A stretch of 64,000 nt of DNA from Methanoregulaceae archaeon (GCA_020850325.1 JADZEW010000022.1:86550-150549), one strand, 5' to 3'; numbered from the stretch's first letter, positions 33,983 to 42,495 are shown. Numbers and translations are program-made. Notes: a model not told the origin generated them from the letters alone.

Positions 33983-34322
33983 CGACCACCGGCCCAGGAT
34001 TCATCGGAAGAGGTTTCGTTTACACGGTGAAAGGCGTAAACGACTCTCGCCCCGTCTCGCTGAGATGAACCTGCGCCCCCCTTGCCCGAGTTCGGCCTTG
34101 GCCCCGCATCGGTCTCTGAAATCTCCGTAAGGCCCCCGGTGGGGTGGAAAGAAAGGTACCGGACTTGTGCCGCCAACCATCCCTCTTTTTGAGTCCCATC
34201 ATTCCTCTGTGCGAGGGTTTCTCAGCCGCCAATTGAGTTGCATAGTGAGTTGCATGGACGATTTCCATGCCGGGAGGCTCTGTCCAAACCCCGTCCGGGA
34301 CGGGGATTTGAAGCTAGAATAG
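33983..34322. other. Island right end, no gene
   Basis: Contains a degenerate hairpin element copy (33990-33999), the right 31-bp repeat (34233-34263), and otherwise no ORF with protein-like composition. It mirrors the gene-free left end and is probably attachment-site DNA. Confidence 0.6.
34233..34263 (+). repeat. 31-bp island-end direct repeat, right copy
   Basis: Matches 4861-4891 at 30 of 31 bases in the same orientation, again with two GAGTTGCA octamers. It lies about 100 bp inside the tRNA-Leu crossover core. Confidence 0.7.
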
Positions 34323-34408
34323 TGGTGGGCAAGGAGGGACTCGAACCCTCACGTCTTTTAGACACTGGAACCTAAATCCAGTGCGTCTACCAATTTCGCC
34401 ACTCGCCC
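34323..34408 (-). tRNA. tRNA-Leu (anticodon TAG), attR
   Basis: A complete tRNA, 86 nt with encoded CCA. Acceptor GGGCGAG / CTTGCCC (one G-T pair at position 5), D arm with AATTGGTAGACGC, anticodon stem CTGGA / TCCAG with loop TTTAGGT (anticodon TAG), a long class II variable arm, T arm GAGGG TTCGAGT CCCTC. The 14-bp att core spans the anticodon stem-loop (34365-34378). The 3' half is probably donated by the island. Confidence 0.95.
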
Positions 34409-34460
34409 GCGGCAGCGCTGAGTCTACCATCCGCGCTTGTTCAGCTTAGGCCGCCAGCAA

Positions 34461-34488
34461 AGTGCCCGCCTCCCCTCGAGCGGGCACT
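34461..34488 (-). terminator. Terminator after the 34508 lipoprotein gene
   Basis: AGTGCCCGC / GCGGGCACT form a 9-bp stem with a 10-nt loop, followed on the minus strand by TTTGC. It lies 19 nt after the lipoprotein stop. Confidence 0.6.
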
Positions 34489-34507
34489 GTTAGTCTGAAT
34501 GAGCGAC

Positions 34508-35620
34508 CTACGGGTGCTTCATCGTAATCACGACTTGCCGCGAAGTCGAAGTCGCCGCATGGGTGGCGGTGAACGTCACGTGGATATCGTTTGTGCCGTA
34601 GTAGCGCTGGAACCGACGGGTGAAGGTTGTAGGTGTTCCGGGGATCACCGTAAACGTCTCTGCGCCAACGGTGGGAATGATGCCCGTTTCGCCATCTGCG
34701 TCCGGATCAACCACGACATCTCCGCTGAAGCCGTTCTGGCTGGTTAGGGTGAACGTGACCGTTGGCGACTCCTCGTAGATTGCGGAAGTTACCTGGAGCG
34801 GCGTCGCGGTGAAGGTGAAGTGGGGGGTTCCTGTACCAGCATTGATCGTGATCGGCACCGATGCGATGTCATACGAAGTCTGACTCCATGTTATCGAGGA
34901 ACGAAGCTGGTTGGTACCCGTGTAGGAGTTTGCGGCCGCGCTGACCGTCACCAGTTGGTTCACGGGTGTGGTGGCGCCCTGAGTGAGGTTGACGACAAAC
35001 GTCGGAGGTGATAACGTGATTCCGGAGAGGTTGTGGTCCATCGCGACCAGGACTGGCCCCGAGGTGTTGCCGCGCGGTAACACCCTGACATTGAGCGAAA
35101 CCGAGGTGCCGCGATTCATGACGAGGCTGGTCGGGTCATACGTAATGCTGACCAAGTTGGGGATGACTTCTCCAGATAGCGGAGTCGCGGTAAACACCGA
35201 TTTGTCGTTCTCGATCGAGTGGTCGGTTCGACTGACGTTGAATGCCAACCGCGTATAGCCCGATGCCGGGGTCCGAACCAGGAACGTTGTTGCGAGTTCA
35301 CCCGACACCAGTGCAAGCTGGCGCGTGGGCGGAGTGACCGTGACGCCCGCCGGGACAGTCGGGGTGATGGTCACCATCTGACCTACTTGCTCCCCAGCCG
35401 CCCGCGACGTTCGCACCGTGACGGTGAACTCCTCATTCGTAGCCGATAACGCAGGAACTCCTGCCGCAAAGATCATCTTCGAGCGTGGAGGATCGTAGGC
35501 TGCAGAATCTTCCCCGTTGAGGCAAGGGCACCCAAACAAGGCAAACAGCCCGAGGAAGAACAGCACGTTCTTGTAGGTGATCGGCCTAAACTGGCGTTCG
35601 GTTGCGGCATCACGCTTCAT
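34508..35620 (-). CDS. Surface lipoprotein with beta-sandwich repeats, copy 1
   Basis: A 370-aa protein with a hydrophobic N-terminal segment ending FALFGCPC, a likely lipobox. The rest is Thr/Val/Pro-rich beta-sheet segments (VTITPTVPAGVTVTPPTRQL, YDPTSLVMNRGTSVSLNVRV) like Ig-fold repeats. It ends SRQVVITMKHP. Its last domain resembles that of the lipoprotein at 38359 (NGFSGDVVV vs GGFSGEVVI; RRFQRYYG vs QSFRRAGY). Its promoter carries the TGTRACG repeats, so it is a likely target of the adjacent SARP regulator. Confidence 0.65.
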   Translation of the reverse strand: MKRDAATERQFRPITYKNVLFFLGLFALFGCPCLNGEDSAAYDPPRSKMIFAAGVPALSATNEEFTVTVRTSRAAGEQVGQMVTITPTVPAGVTVTPPTRQLALVSGELATTFLVRTPASGYTRLAFNVSRTDHSIENDKSVFTATPLSGEVIPNLVSITYDPTSLVMNRGTSVSLNVRVLPRGNTSGPVLVAMDHNLSGITLSPPTFVVNLTQGATTPVNQLVTVSAAANSYTGTNQLRSSITWSQTSYDIASVPITINAGTGTPHFTFTATPLQVTSAIYEESPTVTFTLTSQNGFSGDVVVDPDADGETGIIPTVGAETFTVIPGTPTTFTRRFQRYYGTNDIHVTFTATHAATSTSRQVVITMKHP

Positions 35621-35627
35621 ATCAGTC

Positions 35628-35661
35628 AGGATAGAAGCGGAACCGTTACAAGATCGTCACA
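35628..35661 (-). promoter_or_regulatory. SARP-type operator and -10 box of lipoprotein 1
   Basis: On the minus strand TGTGACG (35661-35655) and TGTAACG (35650-35644) are 11 bp apart. Ten nt follow, then TATCCT (35633-35628), then 7 nt to the ATG. Heptamer repeats at 11-bp steps ahead of the -10 are the known mode of SARP activators. The operator overlaps the 3' end of the regulator gene. Confidence 0.65.
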
Positions 35662-38236
35662 GAGCGAGAACCGCTTCAATCGCCGACGCCAACCCATCCG
35701 GGGGTGACTCCGCCAAGGCTTCCTCGAAGAACCCGCCAAAGTGCGCATGCCGTCGGGAGCAAGGAGGTACCAAACGCTCCGCGACCTGCCGGCAAATGTG
35801 GGCATCTCGATCATTTTCGAGGACGGTGAAGACGCGACTGGCAATCACAAACACGTGGGGATGGCGGGAAGTCGCGTGATGCGTGTGGAGAATCTGGAGC
35901 GCCTCGCGAAGCCACTTGCGGCACTCGGCCAAGTCACCGAGGGCGAAGTGTGCACTTGCCCCGTCGGCGTAAGAAAGCGCCAAGGATGATGGAGCACTTG
36001 TCCGTCGCTTAAGTTCCATGCTTTCCTCCTGAAGCTCAAGAGACCGCCGGTGATCGCCCGCCAGATGGTGGGCCATCGCCCACTCGTTCAGCGCCGAAGC
36101 GATCCCCCAACCGTAACCTCCCTCTCGGCAGAACTCGACGGCCGTCGCACCAGCGGCGAGCGCCTCCGAGACCAGTCCCCGTCGATTCGCCACCAACACT
36201 CGAATCACGTGCGCCGCGCCCATCCAGTTCGCTTCGCCAACCCGCTCCATGACTCGAACCCCTTCGGTGACATTCGCCTGAGCCACCTCGTAGCGCCCTT
36301 CCTCAACTCGAAGCTGGGCAAGTTGAAGAATCGCGAGGCCCTCGTGTAACGGATCATCCGCCTGACGGGCAAGGCTTCGCGCCTTCTCAAACCAGGGCTC
36401 GGCCGACGAGCGGTGGCCTTGGAACAGCAGAAAGTTGCCTTGGGTGTGGCATGCAAACGTGAGATCGTGCAGCGGCGCGTCATGAGCGGCATCAAGCGCC
36501 TCGCGGAGTCGCGACTCGGCCCACTCCCAATGCCCGCGTAGGATCGTGAACCAGTTGATCCCACTCACCAAACGCAAGGCCTCGGCGGGATCGTGGCGGA
36601 TGAGCCACTGCCAGGCCGCTTCCAAGTTCGGGAGTTCGAGTTCCGCCTGGTCGTGAAGCGCTGATTCGCGCGGTGTGAACGCGTTGGCCTTGCACGTTTG
36701 GGCGAACGCGGCGAAGGTGCGAGCATGGCGCTCTTGAAGCTCGCGGTGTCGGGCTGGTTTCGCCAGATCGCCCGCGAACTGCCGTACCGACTCGATCAGC
36801 CGGAACCGCCGTGGTTCTGTACCCGGCTGCGGTAACACCCATGCCGATGAAACCAGATCGGCAAGCTTGTCCCGAAGGTCGGGCCCCACTACATCGGCGA
36901 GCGTCTGCCACGTGAAAGTCCCTTCGAATACGGCGAGGTCGGTCAGCAACTCCTGCGCTTGCGGATCGAGGAGTTCACAGCTGACGTCAAGAACGTGCTG
37001 CAGCGATCGATGTCGGGGTTGAGCTTGACGGTGGGTCAAGAACTCAAAGCGGTCTTCGAGCTCGGCCAGCATTTCGCGAAGTGTAAGAAGCCGTGCCTTG
37101 GCCGCGCAGATCTCCAGCGCTAACGGATAGCCGTCGAGTTTTCGGCAAAGCTCTCGCAGAGTCGCTTCATTCCCGATGAGATCGAGGTCGGGACTCACGA
37201 GGCGACATCGCTCTCCGAACAAGCGCTCGGCTTCGGCGGCTTCCAGCGGCCCAAGCGGATACTCGAACTCCCCCGCCGCACCAAGCGGCACGCGCGACGT
37301 GACGACCACCTGCAGATGCGGTAACGCGTCGATCAGGTCAACGACACTCTGGGCACCGACCCGCAGATCTTCGAGATTGTCGAGGACGAGGAGCGCGGTG
37401 CTCTCGGCGAACGCATGGACGAGGGCATCCAGCGGGGGCGTTCCTTGCGGCGCACTGATGCGAAGACTGCTCGCGACGGTGGACAGGATGCGCGTGGGGT
37501 CGGCGAGGTGGGCGAGCGGGACAAACCACGAGTTGGGGTGCCGATCCTTCACCAGTTGATGAGCGAGACGCGACTTGCCGCAGCCTCCCGGACCGGTGAT
37601 CGTGATCAGGCGATGCTCACCGAGCAAGCGGTCAAGTTCGGCGCGCTCCCGCACCCGGCCCACGAAGGAGGTTTCGATCGCGGGGACCTGGAGCGTGTCA
37701 AAAGACGGCCCGAGGTCGCGAAGTCTCGCTCGGAGGTCAAGGCGCGTGGGGTCGATGGTCAGGGCTCGCGTGATGAGCGCGATGGCCTCTTGGGTGGAGA
37801 GTTCGAAGCTACAAGCAAGCACGCGTTCGAAGTACAGCTCGTCGAGTTCCAGGAGCCTCGTCATGTGCCATCCGCCGTCATAGCCTTCGAGGAGCCTTCC
37901 CCGGTAAAGCGTGGGGTCGAGTTCGCGGATGAATCTCAAAACGTCGACGTCGAAGCTCGCGGGTTCGAGCCAGGCTGATTGGCGATTGGCGCCAATAGCT
38001 TCGCCGAAGGTCTGACGGAGGGACGTGAGGGCGGTCCTCAGATTGCGCCCGCTGGCCTCGTCACCCGCGGCCGGCCAGATTTCGGAGGCAAGGACTTCGC
38101 GGCTGACATGCTCACCAAGTCGTAGTGCGAGATAAGCGAAGACCGCTTCGGTCGCGCGGGTTCGAAAATGCACAGGCGGGCGATCGTCGAGTTCGACGCG
38201 CATTCGACCGAACAAGCGCACCTGCCATACCGGCAC
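35657..38236 (-). CDS. SARP/AfsR-like STAND transcriptional activator with TPR repeats
   Basis: An 859-aa protein. Residues 1-90 are an OmpR-like winged helix (VRLFGRMRVELDDRPPVHFR, LASEIWPAAGDEASGRNLRT); 95-175 a bacterial transcriptional activation helical domain; 185-480 a STAND NTPase with GPGGCGKSR (215-223), LLVLDNLEDL and VVVTSRVPLG; the remainder helical TPR-like repeats. It probably switches on transcription after ligand or protein sensing. GTG 38236 has TACGAT 7 nt upstream. It lies between two related lipoprotein genes on the same strand. Confidence 0.82.
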   Translation of the reverse strand: MPVWQVRLFGRMRVELDDRPPVHFRTRATEAVFAYLALRLGEHVSREVLASEIWPAAGDEASGRNLRTALTSLRQTFGEAIGANRQSAWLEPASFDVDVLRFIRELDPTLYRGRLLEGYDGGWHMTRLLELDELYFERVLACSFELSTQEAIALITRALTIDPTRLDLRARLRDLGPSFDTLQVPAIETSFVGRVRERAELDRLLGEHRLITITGPGGCGKSRLAHQLVKDRHPNSWFVPLAHLADPTRILSTVASSLRISAPQGTPPLDALVHAFAESTALLVLDNLEDLRVGAQSVVDLIDALPHLQVVVTSRVPLGAAGEFEYPLGPLEAAEAERLFGERCRLVSPDLDLIGNEATLRELCRKLDGYPLALEICAAKARLLTLREMLAELEDRFEFLTHRQAQPRHRSLQHVLDVSCELLDPQAQELLTDLAVFEGTFTWQTLADVVGPDLRDKLADLVSSAWVLPQPGTEPRRFRLIESVRQFAGDLAKPARHRELQERHARTFAAFAQTCKANAFTPRESALHDQAELELPNLEAAWQWLIRHDPAEALRLVSGINWFTILRGHWEWAESRLREALDAAHDAPLHDLTFACHTQGNFLLFQGHRSSAEPWFEKARSLARQADDPLHEGLAILQLAQLRVEEGRYEVAQANVTEGVRVMERVGEANWMGAAHVIRVLVANRRGLVSEALAAGATAVEFCREGGYGWGIASALNEWAMAHHLAGDHRRSLELQEESMELKRRTSAPSSLALSYADGASAHFALGDLAECRKWLREALQILHTHHATSRHPHVFVIASRVFTVLENDRDAHICRQVAERLVPPCSRRHAHFGGFFEEALAESPPDGLASAIEAVLAL

Positions 38237-38358
38237 GCGGATGATCGTACCGGGTTAGGCCGAACCTACGCCAAGCTTGGCTATGGAGTGCGAACTCCGC
38301 CGGTATTCCCGAAGCATCGCCGTGGATGTCCCAAGAACTGGTAACGCCCTGGTCGCCC

Positions 38359-39141
38359 CTATTCCTTGTTCACCGTGATGACGACTTGTGCACTGGCCCC
38401 CAAGGCGGTGTTGGTCGCCCGCCAGGTCATGCGCTCGGGTCCAGCGGTATAGCCGGCACGTCGGAAGCTCTGCGTGAACCTTGCCGGTTGAGAAGGCGAG
38501 ATGGTCACGGTTCGGTTATTGTCCGCAGGTACGGTGCTCAACGCCACCTCGGTGGTGTAGCTGATGACCACTTCTCCGGAGAATCCACCCACTGATGCGA
38601 CCTCGAAGTCAATCATCTGCTCGGCGAGCGCACCGTCCGGCCCGGATATCGTTTGCGGATCGGCCGTTATGGTAATCCCTGGTGTACCATCGGTAATGGT
38701 CACATTCAGTTGGTTGCCGGCGGTCGTGATGTTTGCAGAGCCCCAAAACACAGTTGTGACTTTGACCCCAAGTTCCGCCCCAGGATCAGCCGTTACGGTT
38801 AGGGTTTGGGACGCACTGTCCACAGAAGTCATGTTGAGGGTGAACTCGTTCGGCTCAACATCAAATACTCCTGGAACATCCGGGACGGTAAAAACTTGCT
38901 GGCCAGTGACTGGGTAGTCGATCGGATTGACTTTCCTAACCGTCACGACAGCGGAACTGGTCTCGCCGCGGCGGAGCTCAAGTGGGGGGGCGAAGCTCCC
39001 ACTGAGGCGCAAGAACGACGCGTCCGGATTCTCGCCGCAGTTGATCCCGCCCCAGCAACCGACGGTGAGCAGAAGAGTCAACAGGAACATGAGCCTTCTG
39101 GCGGCAGACCCCAATGGTCGTCGAGTTTCTTGGTGATACAT
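38359..39141 (-). CDS. Surface lipoprotein with beta-sandwich domains, copy 2
   Basis: A 260-aa protein. The N-terminal segment FLLTLLLTVGCWGG carries a lipobox (Cys near 29). Beta-rich domains follow; the last (ISGPDGALAEQMIDFEVASV ... SAQVVITVNKE) parallels that of the lipoprotein at 34508. Lies upstream of the SARP gene with 122 bp between. Function unknown; coregulation with the paralogue is likely from the shared operator. Confidence 0.62.
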   Translation of the reverse strand: MYHQETRRPLGSAARRLMFLLTLLLTVGCWGGINCGENPDASFLRLSGSFAPPLELRRGETSSAVVTVRKVNPIDYPVTGQQVFTVPDVPGVFDVEPNEFTLNMTSVDSASQTLTVTADPGAELGVKVTTVFWGSANITTAGNQLNVTITDGTPGITITADPQTISGPDGALAEQMIDFEVASVGGFSGEVVISYTTEVALSTVPADNNRTVTISPSQPARFTQSFRRAGYTAGPERMTWRATNTALGASAQVVITVNKE

Positions 39142-39165
39142 GGTTACATCCCGCGAGATGCAATC

Positions 39166-39199
39166 ATCGTAGCTAGGCGATCGTCACAGAATCGTTACA
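39166..39199 (-). promoter_or_regulatory. SARP-type operator and -10 box of lipoprotein 2
   Basis: On the minus strand TGTAACG (39199-39193) and TGTGACG (39188-39182) are 11 bp apart. Ten nt follow, then TACGAT (39171-39166). Spacing is identical to the site at 35628-35661. A tiny frame ATGATTGCATCTCGCGGGAT-G-TAA begins at the -10 and ends 2 nt before the gene start; it is probably untranslated. Confidence 0.65.
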
Positions 39200-39265
39200 G
39201 AACGTGACCGCAAACTGAAGCGGCCCCAGTGTAGGGGTTCGATCGTCCGTCAAACGCCGTGTGGT

Positions 39266-41164
39266 CTAGCTTTGACCAACACCCACGAGCGCTTCCTCGC
39301 CCATGATCTCCTTCACAACCTTGTTTTGGTTGATCCGATACTTCCGGGGGCGGGGGGCGATGAAGTTCGTCTCCACCTTCTCGGTGAGGTCGAACTCAGG
39401 GCCGCTTGGAGTCCACGTCGCCTTGGTCGTAACCAGCCAAGTCTCATCGTTGCGATCCGGCGTGTCCATCTTAAAGTGCGCGCCCCGCGACTCGTCGCGG
39501 ATGATTGCACCGCCGACGATGGCCTTCGATTGCTCGATCATGTGGATGAGCGCGCGGGTGAACGGTACCGCCTGGTTGCTCCAGCCGGCATCGTCGATCA
39601 GATCGCACTGACGGGCTCGCGTTGCGAGTTCGTCGAGCTGTCCGCGGGCGGACAAGAGGTCCTTCTGCGTGCGCCAGATGCCGCAGTTGTTCCACATGAC
39701 GTCGCTCAGTTCGGCGTGGAGCGCATACGGGTTCTCCTTGCCATTCGACTTGGCGAGGTTGTCGTACTCTGCCTGACGCTCGCGGACGGCTTCGGCGACC
39801 GCCGCCGCCGTGTCGGGCAGATTGGCCTGCTTCAGGTACGCCATCACGCCTTGCGCGGCGATCTCGCCGCCGTATAGACACGACAGCAGAGCGTTCGCGC
39901 CGAGGCGATTGGCGCCGTGATATTGGTAGTCGCACTCGCCGGCCGCGTAGAGGCCGGGAATATTGGTCATCTGGTTGCGCGGCGAGTCCACGTCGATCGC
40001 GGTGTCGTGGCCCTTCTCGTAGTCCACCCAGAGACCGCCCATCGTGTAGTGCACGGCCGGATAGATGCGCATCGGCGTCTCGATCGGGTCCTCACGCATG
40101 AACTTCTCGTAGATTTCGAGAACGCCTTCGAGCTTGTCGTTGATGATCTCGCGGGTGTGAGGTCCGCCTCGGCTCTGGTGCAGATGCGTGATGTCGAGAT
40201 ACACCTGCTGCTTGCCTTGGACACCCCGGCCCATGCGGCACACGCAGTAGATCGCGAAGCTGACGAGATCGCGGCTGAGCAGGTTGCCGTACACCGGGTC
40301 GAGCTCTTCGCAGAAGTACCAGCGGTCCGCCTCGGGAATGTCGACCTGCTTGCGGCTGTCGTGCGGATCGCGCGGGGTCCACAGTCGTCCGCCCTCGCCG
40401 CGGACCGATTCCGACATGAGTCGGCACTTGTCCTCGCCCGGGATGGCGGTCGGGTGGATCTGCACCATTTCGGGGTTGCCGTAATGCACGCCCTGCTGGT
40501 AGCAAATGCTCACCGGCGAACCGGTGTTGATGATCGAGTTCGTGCTCTTGCCGAAGATAACGCCATTGCCGCCGGTCGCCATGACGACCGCGTCGGCCGC
40601 GAAGCCTTCGATCTCCATCGTGCGGAGATTCTGGGCAACGAGGCCGCAGCACTTGCCGTCCGCGTCCTTCGAGATGCCGAGGAACTCCCATCCCTCTCGC
40701 TTCTCGATGAGGTTCATCGCCTCCCACCGGCGGACCTGCTCATCCAAGGCGTACAGAAGCTGCTGCCCGGTGGTTGCGCCCGCGTAGGCGGTGCGGTGCT
40801 TCAGGGTGCCGCCGAATCGGCGGAAGCTGAGCAGACCTTCGGAGGTGCGGTTGAACGGCACGCCCATGCGGTCGAGGAGGTAGATGATGGCGGGCGCGCG
40901 CTCGGCCATGCGCATGACCGGAGGCTGGTGGTTGAGGAAGTCGCCGCCGGTGATCGAGTCTTCGAAGTGGAGGTAGGGCGAGTCGCCTTCACCCCGCAGG
41001 TTCACTGCACCGTTGATGCCGCCCTGGGCGCACACACTGTGGCTCCGCTTGACGGGGACAAGGCTGAAAAGTTGGACCTTGATGCCCGCCTCAGCGAGCT
41101 TCATGGCGGTCATGAGGCCAGCGAGGCCTCCTCCAACAACGGCGACGGACTTTTGCGCTGCCAT
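39266..41164 (-). CDS. sdhA: Succinate dehydrogenase/fumarate reductase flavoprotein subunit
   Basis: A 632-aa FAD-binding subunit. The Rossmann motif VAVVGGGLAGLMTAMKLAEA begins at residue 7; the FAD-linking His is in KRSHSVCAQGGING; the substrate site has QIHPTAIPGEDKCRLMSESV followed by RGEGG. It is the longer non-classical type known with cytochrome b-type SdhC. sdhB and sdhC are not adjacent in the window: downstream are lipoproteins, upstream an MFS gene. ATG has TAGACT 10 nt upstream. Confidence 0.92.
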   Translation of the reverse strand: MAAQKSVAVVGGGLAGLMTAMKLAEAGIKVQLFSLVPVKRSHSVCAQGGINGAVNLRGEGDSPYLHFEDSITGGDFLNHQPPVMRMAERAPAIIYLLDRMGVPFNRTSEGLLSFRRFGGTLKHRTAYAGATTGQQLLYALDEQVRRWEAMNLIEKREGWEFLGISKDADGKCCGLVAQNLRTMEIEGFAADAVVMATGGNGVIFGKSTNSIINTGSPVSICYQQGVHYGNPEMVQIHPTAIPGEDKCRLMSESVRGEGGRLWTPRDPHDSRKQVDIPEADRWYFCEELDPVYGNLLSRDLVSFAIYCVCRMGRGVQGKQQVYLDITHLHQSRGGPHTREIINDKLEGVLEIYEKFMREDPIETPMRIYPAVHYTMGGLWVDYEKGHDTAIDVDSPRNQMTNIPGLYAAGECDYQYHGANRLGANALLSCLYGGEIAAQGVMAYLKQANLPDTAAAVAEAVRERQAEYDNLAKSNGKENPYALHAELSDVMWNNCGIWRTQKDLLSARGQLDELATRARQCDLIDDAGWSNQAVPFTRALIHMIEQSKAIVGGAIIRDESRGAHFKMDTPDRNDETWLVTTKATWTPSGPEFDLTEKVETNFIAPRPRKYRINQNKVVKEIMGEEALVGVGQS

Positions 41165-41174
41165 AGCTTAAGGG

Positions 41175-41259
41175 AGTCTACCGAGTTTGGGGTGAAGTCG
41201 TCGGCAACGTGATCTTCAGGGGTGGATCTCGATCCTCATTCTGAAATCTGAACTATCAT
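41175..41259. promoter_or_regulatory. Divergent leaderless promoters of sdhA and the MFS gene
   Basis: TAGACT (minus strand, 41180-41175) lies 10 nt before the sdhA ATG. TATCAT (plus strand, 41254-41259) lies 8 nt before the MFS ATG. Neither gene has a visible Shine-Dalgarno sequence. Confidence 0.5.
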
Positions 41260-41267
41260 AGCCAGGT

Positions 41268-42398
41268 ATGCAAGACGACCCGAAGCGGCAGCACTTCGCC
41301 ACGCGCGTCGTCTTCTTCTTTGCCGGGTTGGCGCTCGCGTGCTGGGCGCCGCTGATCCCCACCCTGCGCCAGAACCTCCGCCTCGACGACGCCCAGCTCG
41401 GCGGGCTGCTGCTGTGTTTGGGATTGGGGTCGGTCACGACCATGCTCTTCTCGGGAGGACTCGCCGCGCGGTTTGGCTGTCGCCGAGTGATTCTGACCGC
41501 CGGGGCGCTCGCCAGCGTGGCGTTGCCCCTGATCGTCAGTGCGCCGTCGCCAGTCGTCTTTGGCATCAGCTTGTTCCTTTTGGGGGCGGGCATCGGCACG
41601 GTCGATGTGGTCATGAACATCCAGGCGATCATCGTGGAGCGCGCGAGCGGACGCTCGATGATGTCGGGGTTCCATGCGCTGTTCAGCGTGGGCGGCGTCG
41701 CGGGAGCGGGGGCGATGACCGGACTGCTGGCGCTGAAGGTCGCGCCGCTGCCGGCGCTGCTCGCGATTCTGGTGCCCGCGGCGGGGATGGTGGCGGCGTC
41801 GTGGCGAGGGCTGCTGCCTTATGGCGGCGAGACGGGGACACCGGTGGTCGCGTTGCCGCGCGGCCGGGTGCTGGTCATCGGCGCGATGTGCTTCGTGATG
41901 TTCCTCGCCGAGGCAAGCGTGGCGGACTGGAGCGGCATTCTGCTGCACGAGTCGCGCGGCCTGGAGAAGAGCCTCGCGGGCATCGGCTACGTCGCGTTCT
42001 CGCTAACGATGACGCTGGGGCGCTTTGCGGGGGATCGGGTTGTCGAGGCGCTGGGTGCCGTGCGCACCCTGGTGTTCGGAGGGCTGGCCACGGCGACGGG
42101 GTTCGCGGTGGCGGCGCTGGTTCCGTCGTGGCCGGTGGCGGTGGCGGGGTACTTGCTGGTGGGAGCCGGGGCGGCGAATGTTGTGCCGGTGCTGTTCTCC
42201 GCGGCGGGACGGCAATCGGCGATGCCGTCGAATCTGGCGATGGCGGGAGTCACGACGATGGGCTACGCGGGGATTCTGGTCGGCCCGGCGCTGATCGGAT
42301 TCTTCGCGCGGGCGACGTCGCTGCCGACGGCGACGCTGGGGGTGGGGTTGCTGACGCTGGCGGTGGTGGCGACGGCGAAGTTGACGACAAAGAGTTAG
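41268..42398 (+). CDS. Major facilitator superfamily transporter
   Basis: A 376-aa membrane protein with about 11-12 hydrophobic segments. Between helices 2 and 3 is GGLAARFGCRR, the MFS motif A variant; helix 4 shows LLGAGIGTVDVVMNIQAIIV, as in YbjJ-type MFS proteins with a conserved N-Q pair. The substrate is unknown; relatives are placed near sugars or drug efflux. No cognate regulator is adjacent. Very high GC codon use distinguishes it from the following defence cassette. Confidence 0.82.
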   Translation: MQDDPKRQHFATRVVFFFAGLALACWAPLIPTLRQNLRLDDAQLGGLLLCLGLGSVTTMLFSGGLAARFGCRRVILTAGALASVALPLIVSAPSPVVFGISLFLLGAGIGTVDVVMNIQAIIVERASGRSMMSGFHALFSVGGVAGAGAMTGLLALKVAPLPALLAILVPAAGMVAASWRGLLPYGGETGTPVVALPRGRVLVIGAMCFVMFLAEASVADWSGILLHESRGLEKSLAGIGYVAFSLTMTLGRFAGDRVVEALGAVRTLVFGGLATATGFAVAALVPSWPVAVAGYLLVGAGAANVVPVLFSAAGRQSAMPSNLAMAGVTTMGYAGILVGPALIGFFARATSLPTATLGVGLLTLAVVATAKLTTKS

Positions 42399-42459
42399 GT
42401 GCCACGGGCACCTTCCAGGGTATGCCGCCTCTTACAAAAGCTTGACATGGTCATGGCCG

Positions 42460-42489
42460 TTGTCACCTATTGCCCGGGCATGCTATATT
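42460..42489 (+). promoter_or_regulatory. Promoter of the Dam-HerA-NurA cassette
   Basis: TTGTCA (42460-42465), an 18-nt spacer, then TATATT (42484-42489). The ATG of the 29-codon leader ORF is 6 nt further on, which fits leaderless transcription. Confidence 0.55.
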
Positions 42490-42495
42490 CTGCCT

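Larger units (their letters stand above)
4798..34378. mobile_element. Integrated genomic island in tRNA-Leu(TAG), about 29.6 kb
   Basis: The island is bounded by the 14-bp direct repeat CTGGAACCTAAATC in a tRNA half (left) and an intact tRNA (right). A tyrosine integrase sits next to the left end and a 31-bp direct repeat lies just inside each end. Cargo: heavy-metal efflux operon, second recombinase, type I R-M with embedded defence genes, repressor/AAA+ module, and DUF932/DUF2958 genes usual on plasmids and integrative elements. No relaxase or type IV secretion genes are seen, so it is probably mobilised in trans or is a defective/satellite element. Confidence 0.85.

Noticed and set aside
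30699..33999. Integron cassette array with attC sites
   Set aside because: The repeated hairpins are about 20 nt, lack attC core boxes, and no integron-type integrase with its extra domain is present.
4798..34378. Self-transmissible ICE or prophage
   Set aside because: No relaxase, coupling protein, type IV secretion, capsid, terminase or lysis genes were recognised.
39266..41164. Lone sdhA as a sign of L-aspartate oxidase
   Set aside because: The SHSVCAQGGIN and HPTAIPGEDKCRLMSE motifs and length fit SdhA; the missing sdhB/sdhC may lie elsewhere.
39917..41212. 431-codon plus-strand ORF opposite sdhA
   Set aside because: It is fully antisense to a highly conserved enzyme gene and arises from GC-rich third positions.
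41339..42445. 368-codon ORF in another frame of the MFS gene
   Set aside because: Gly/Arg-rich translation without motifs; the MFS frame has clear membrane segments.
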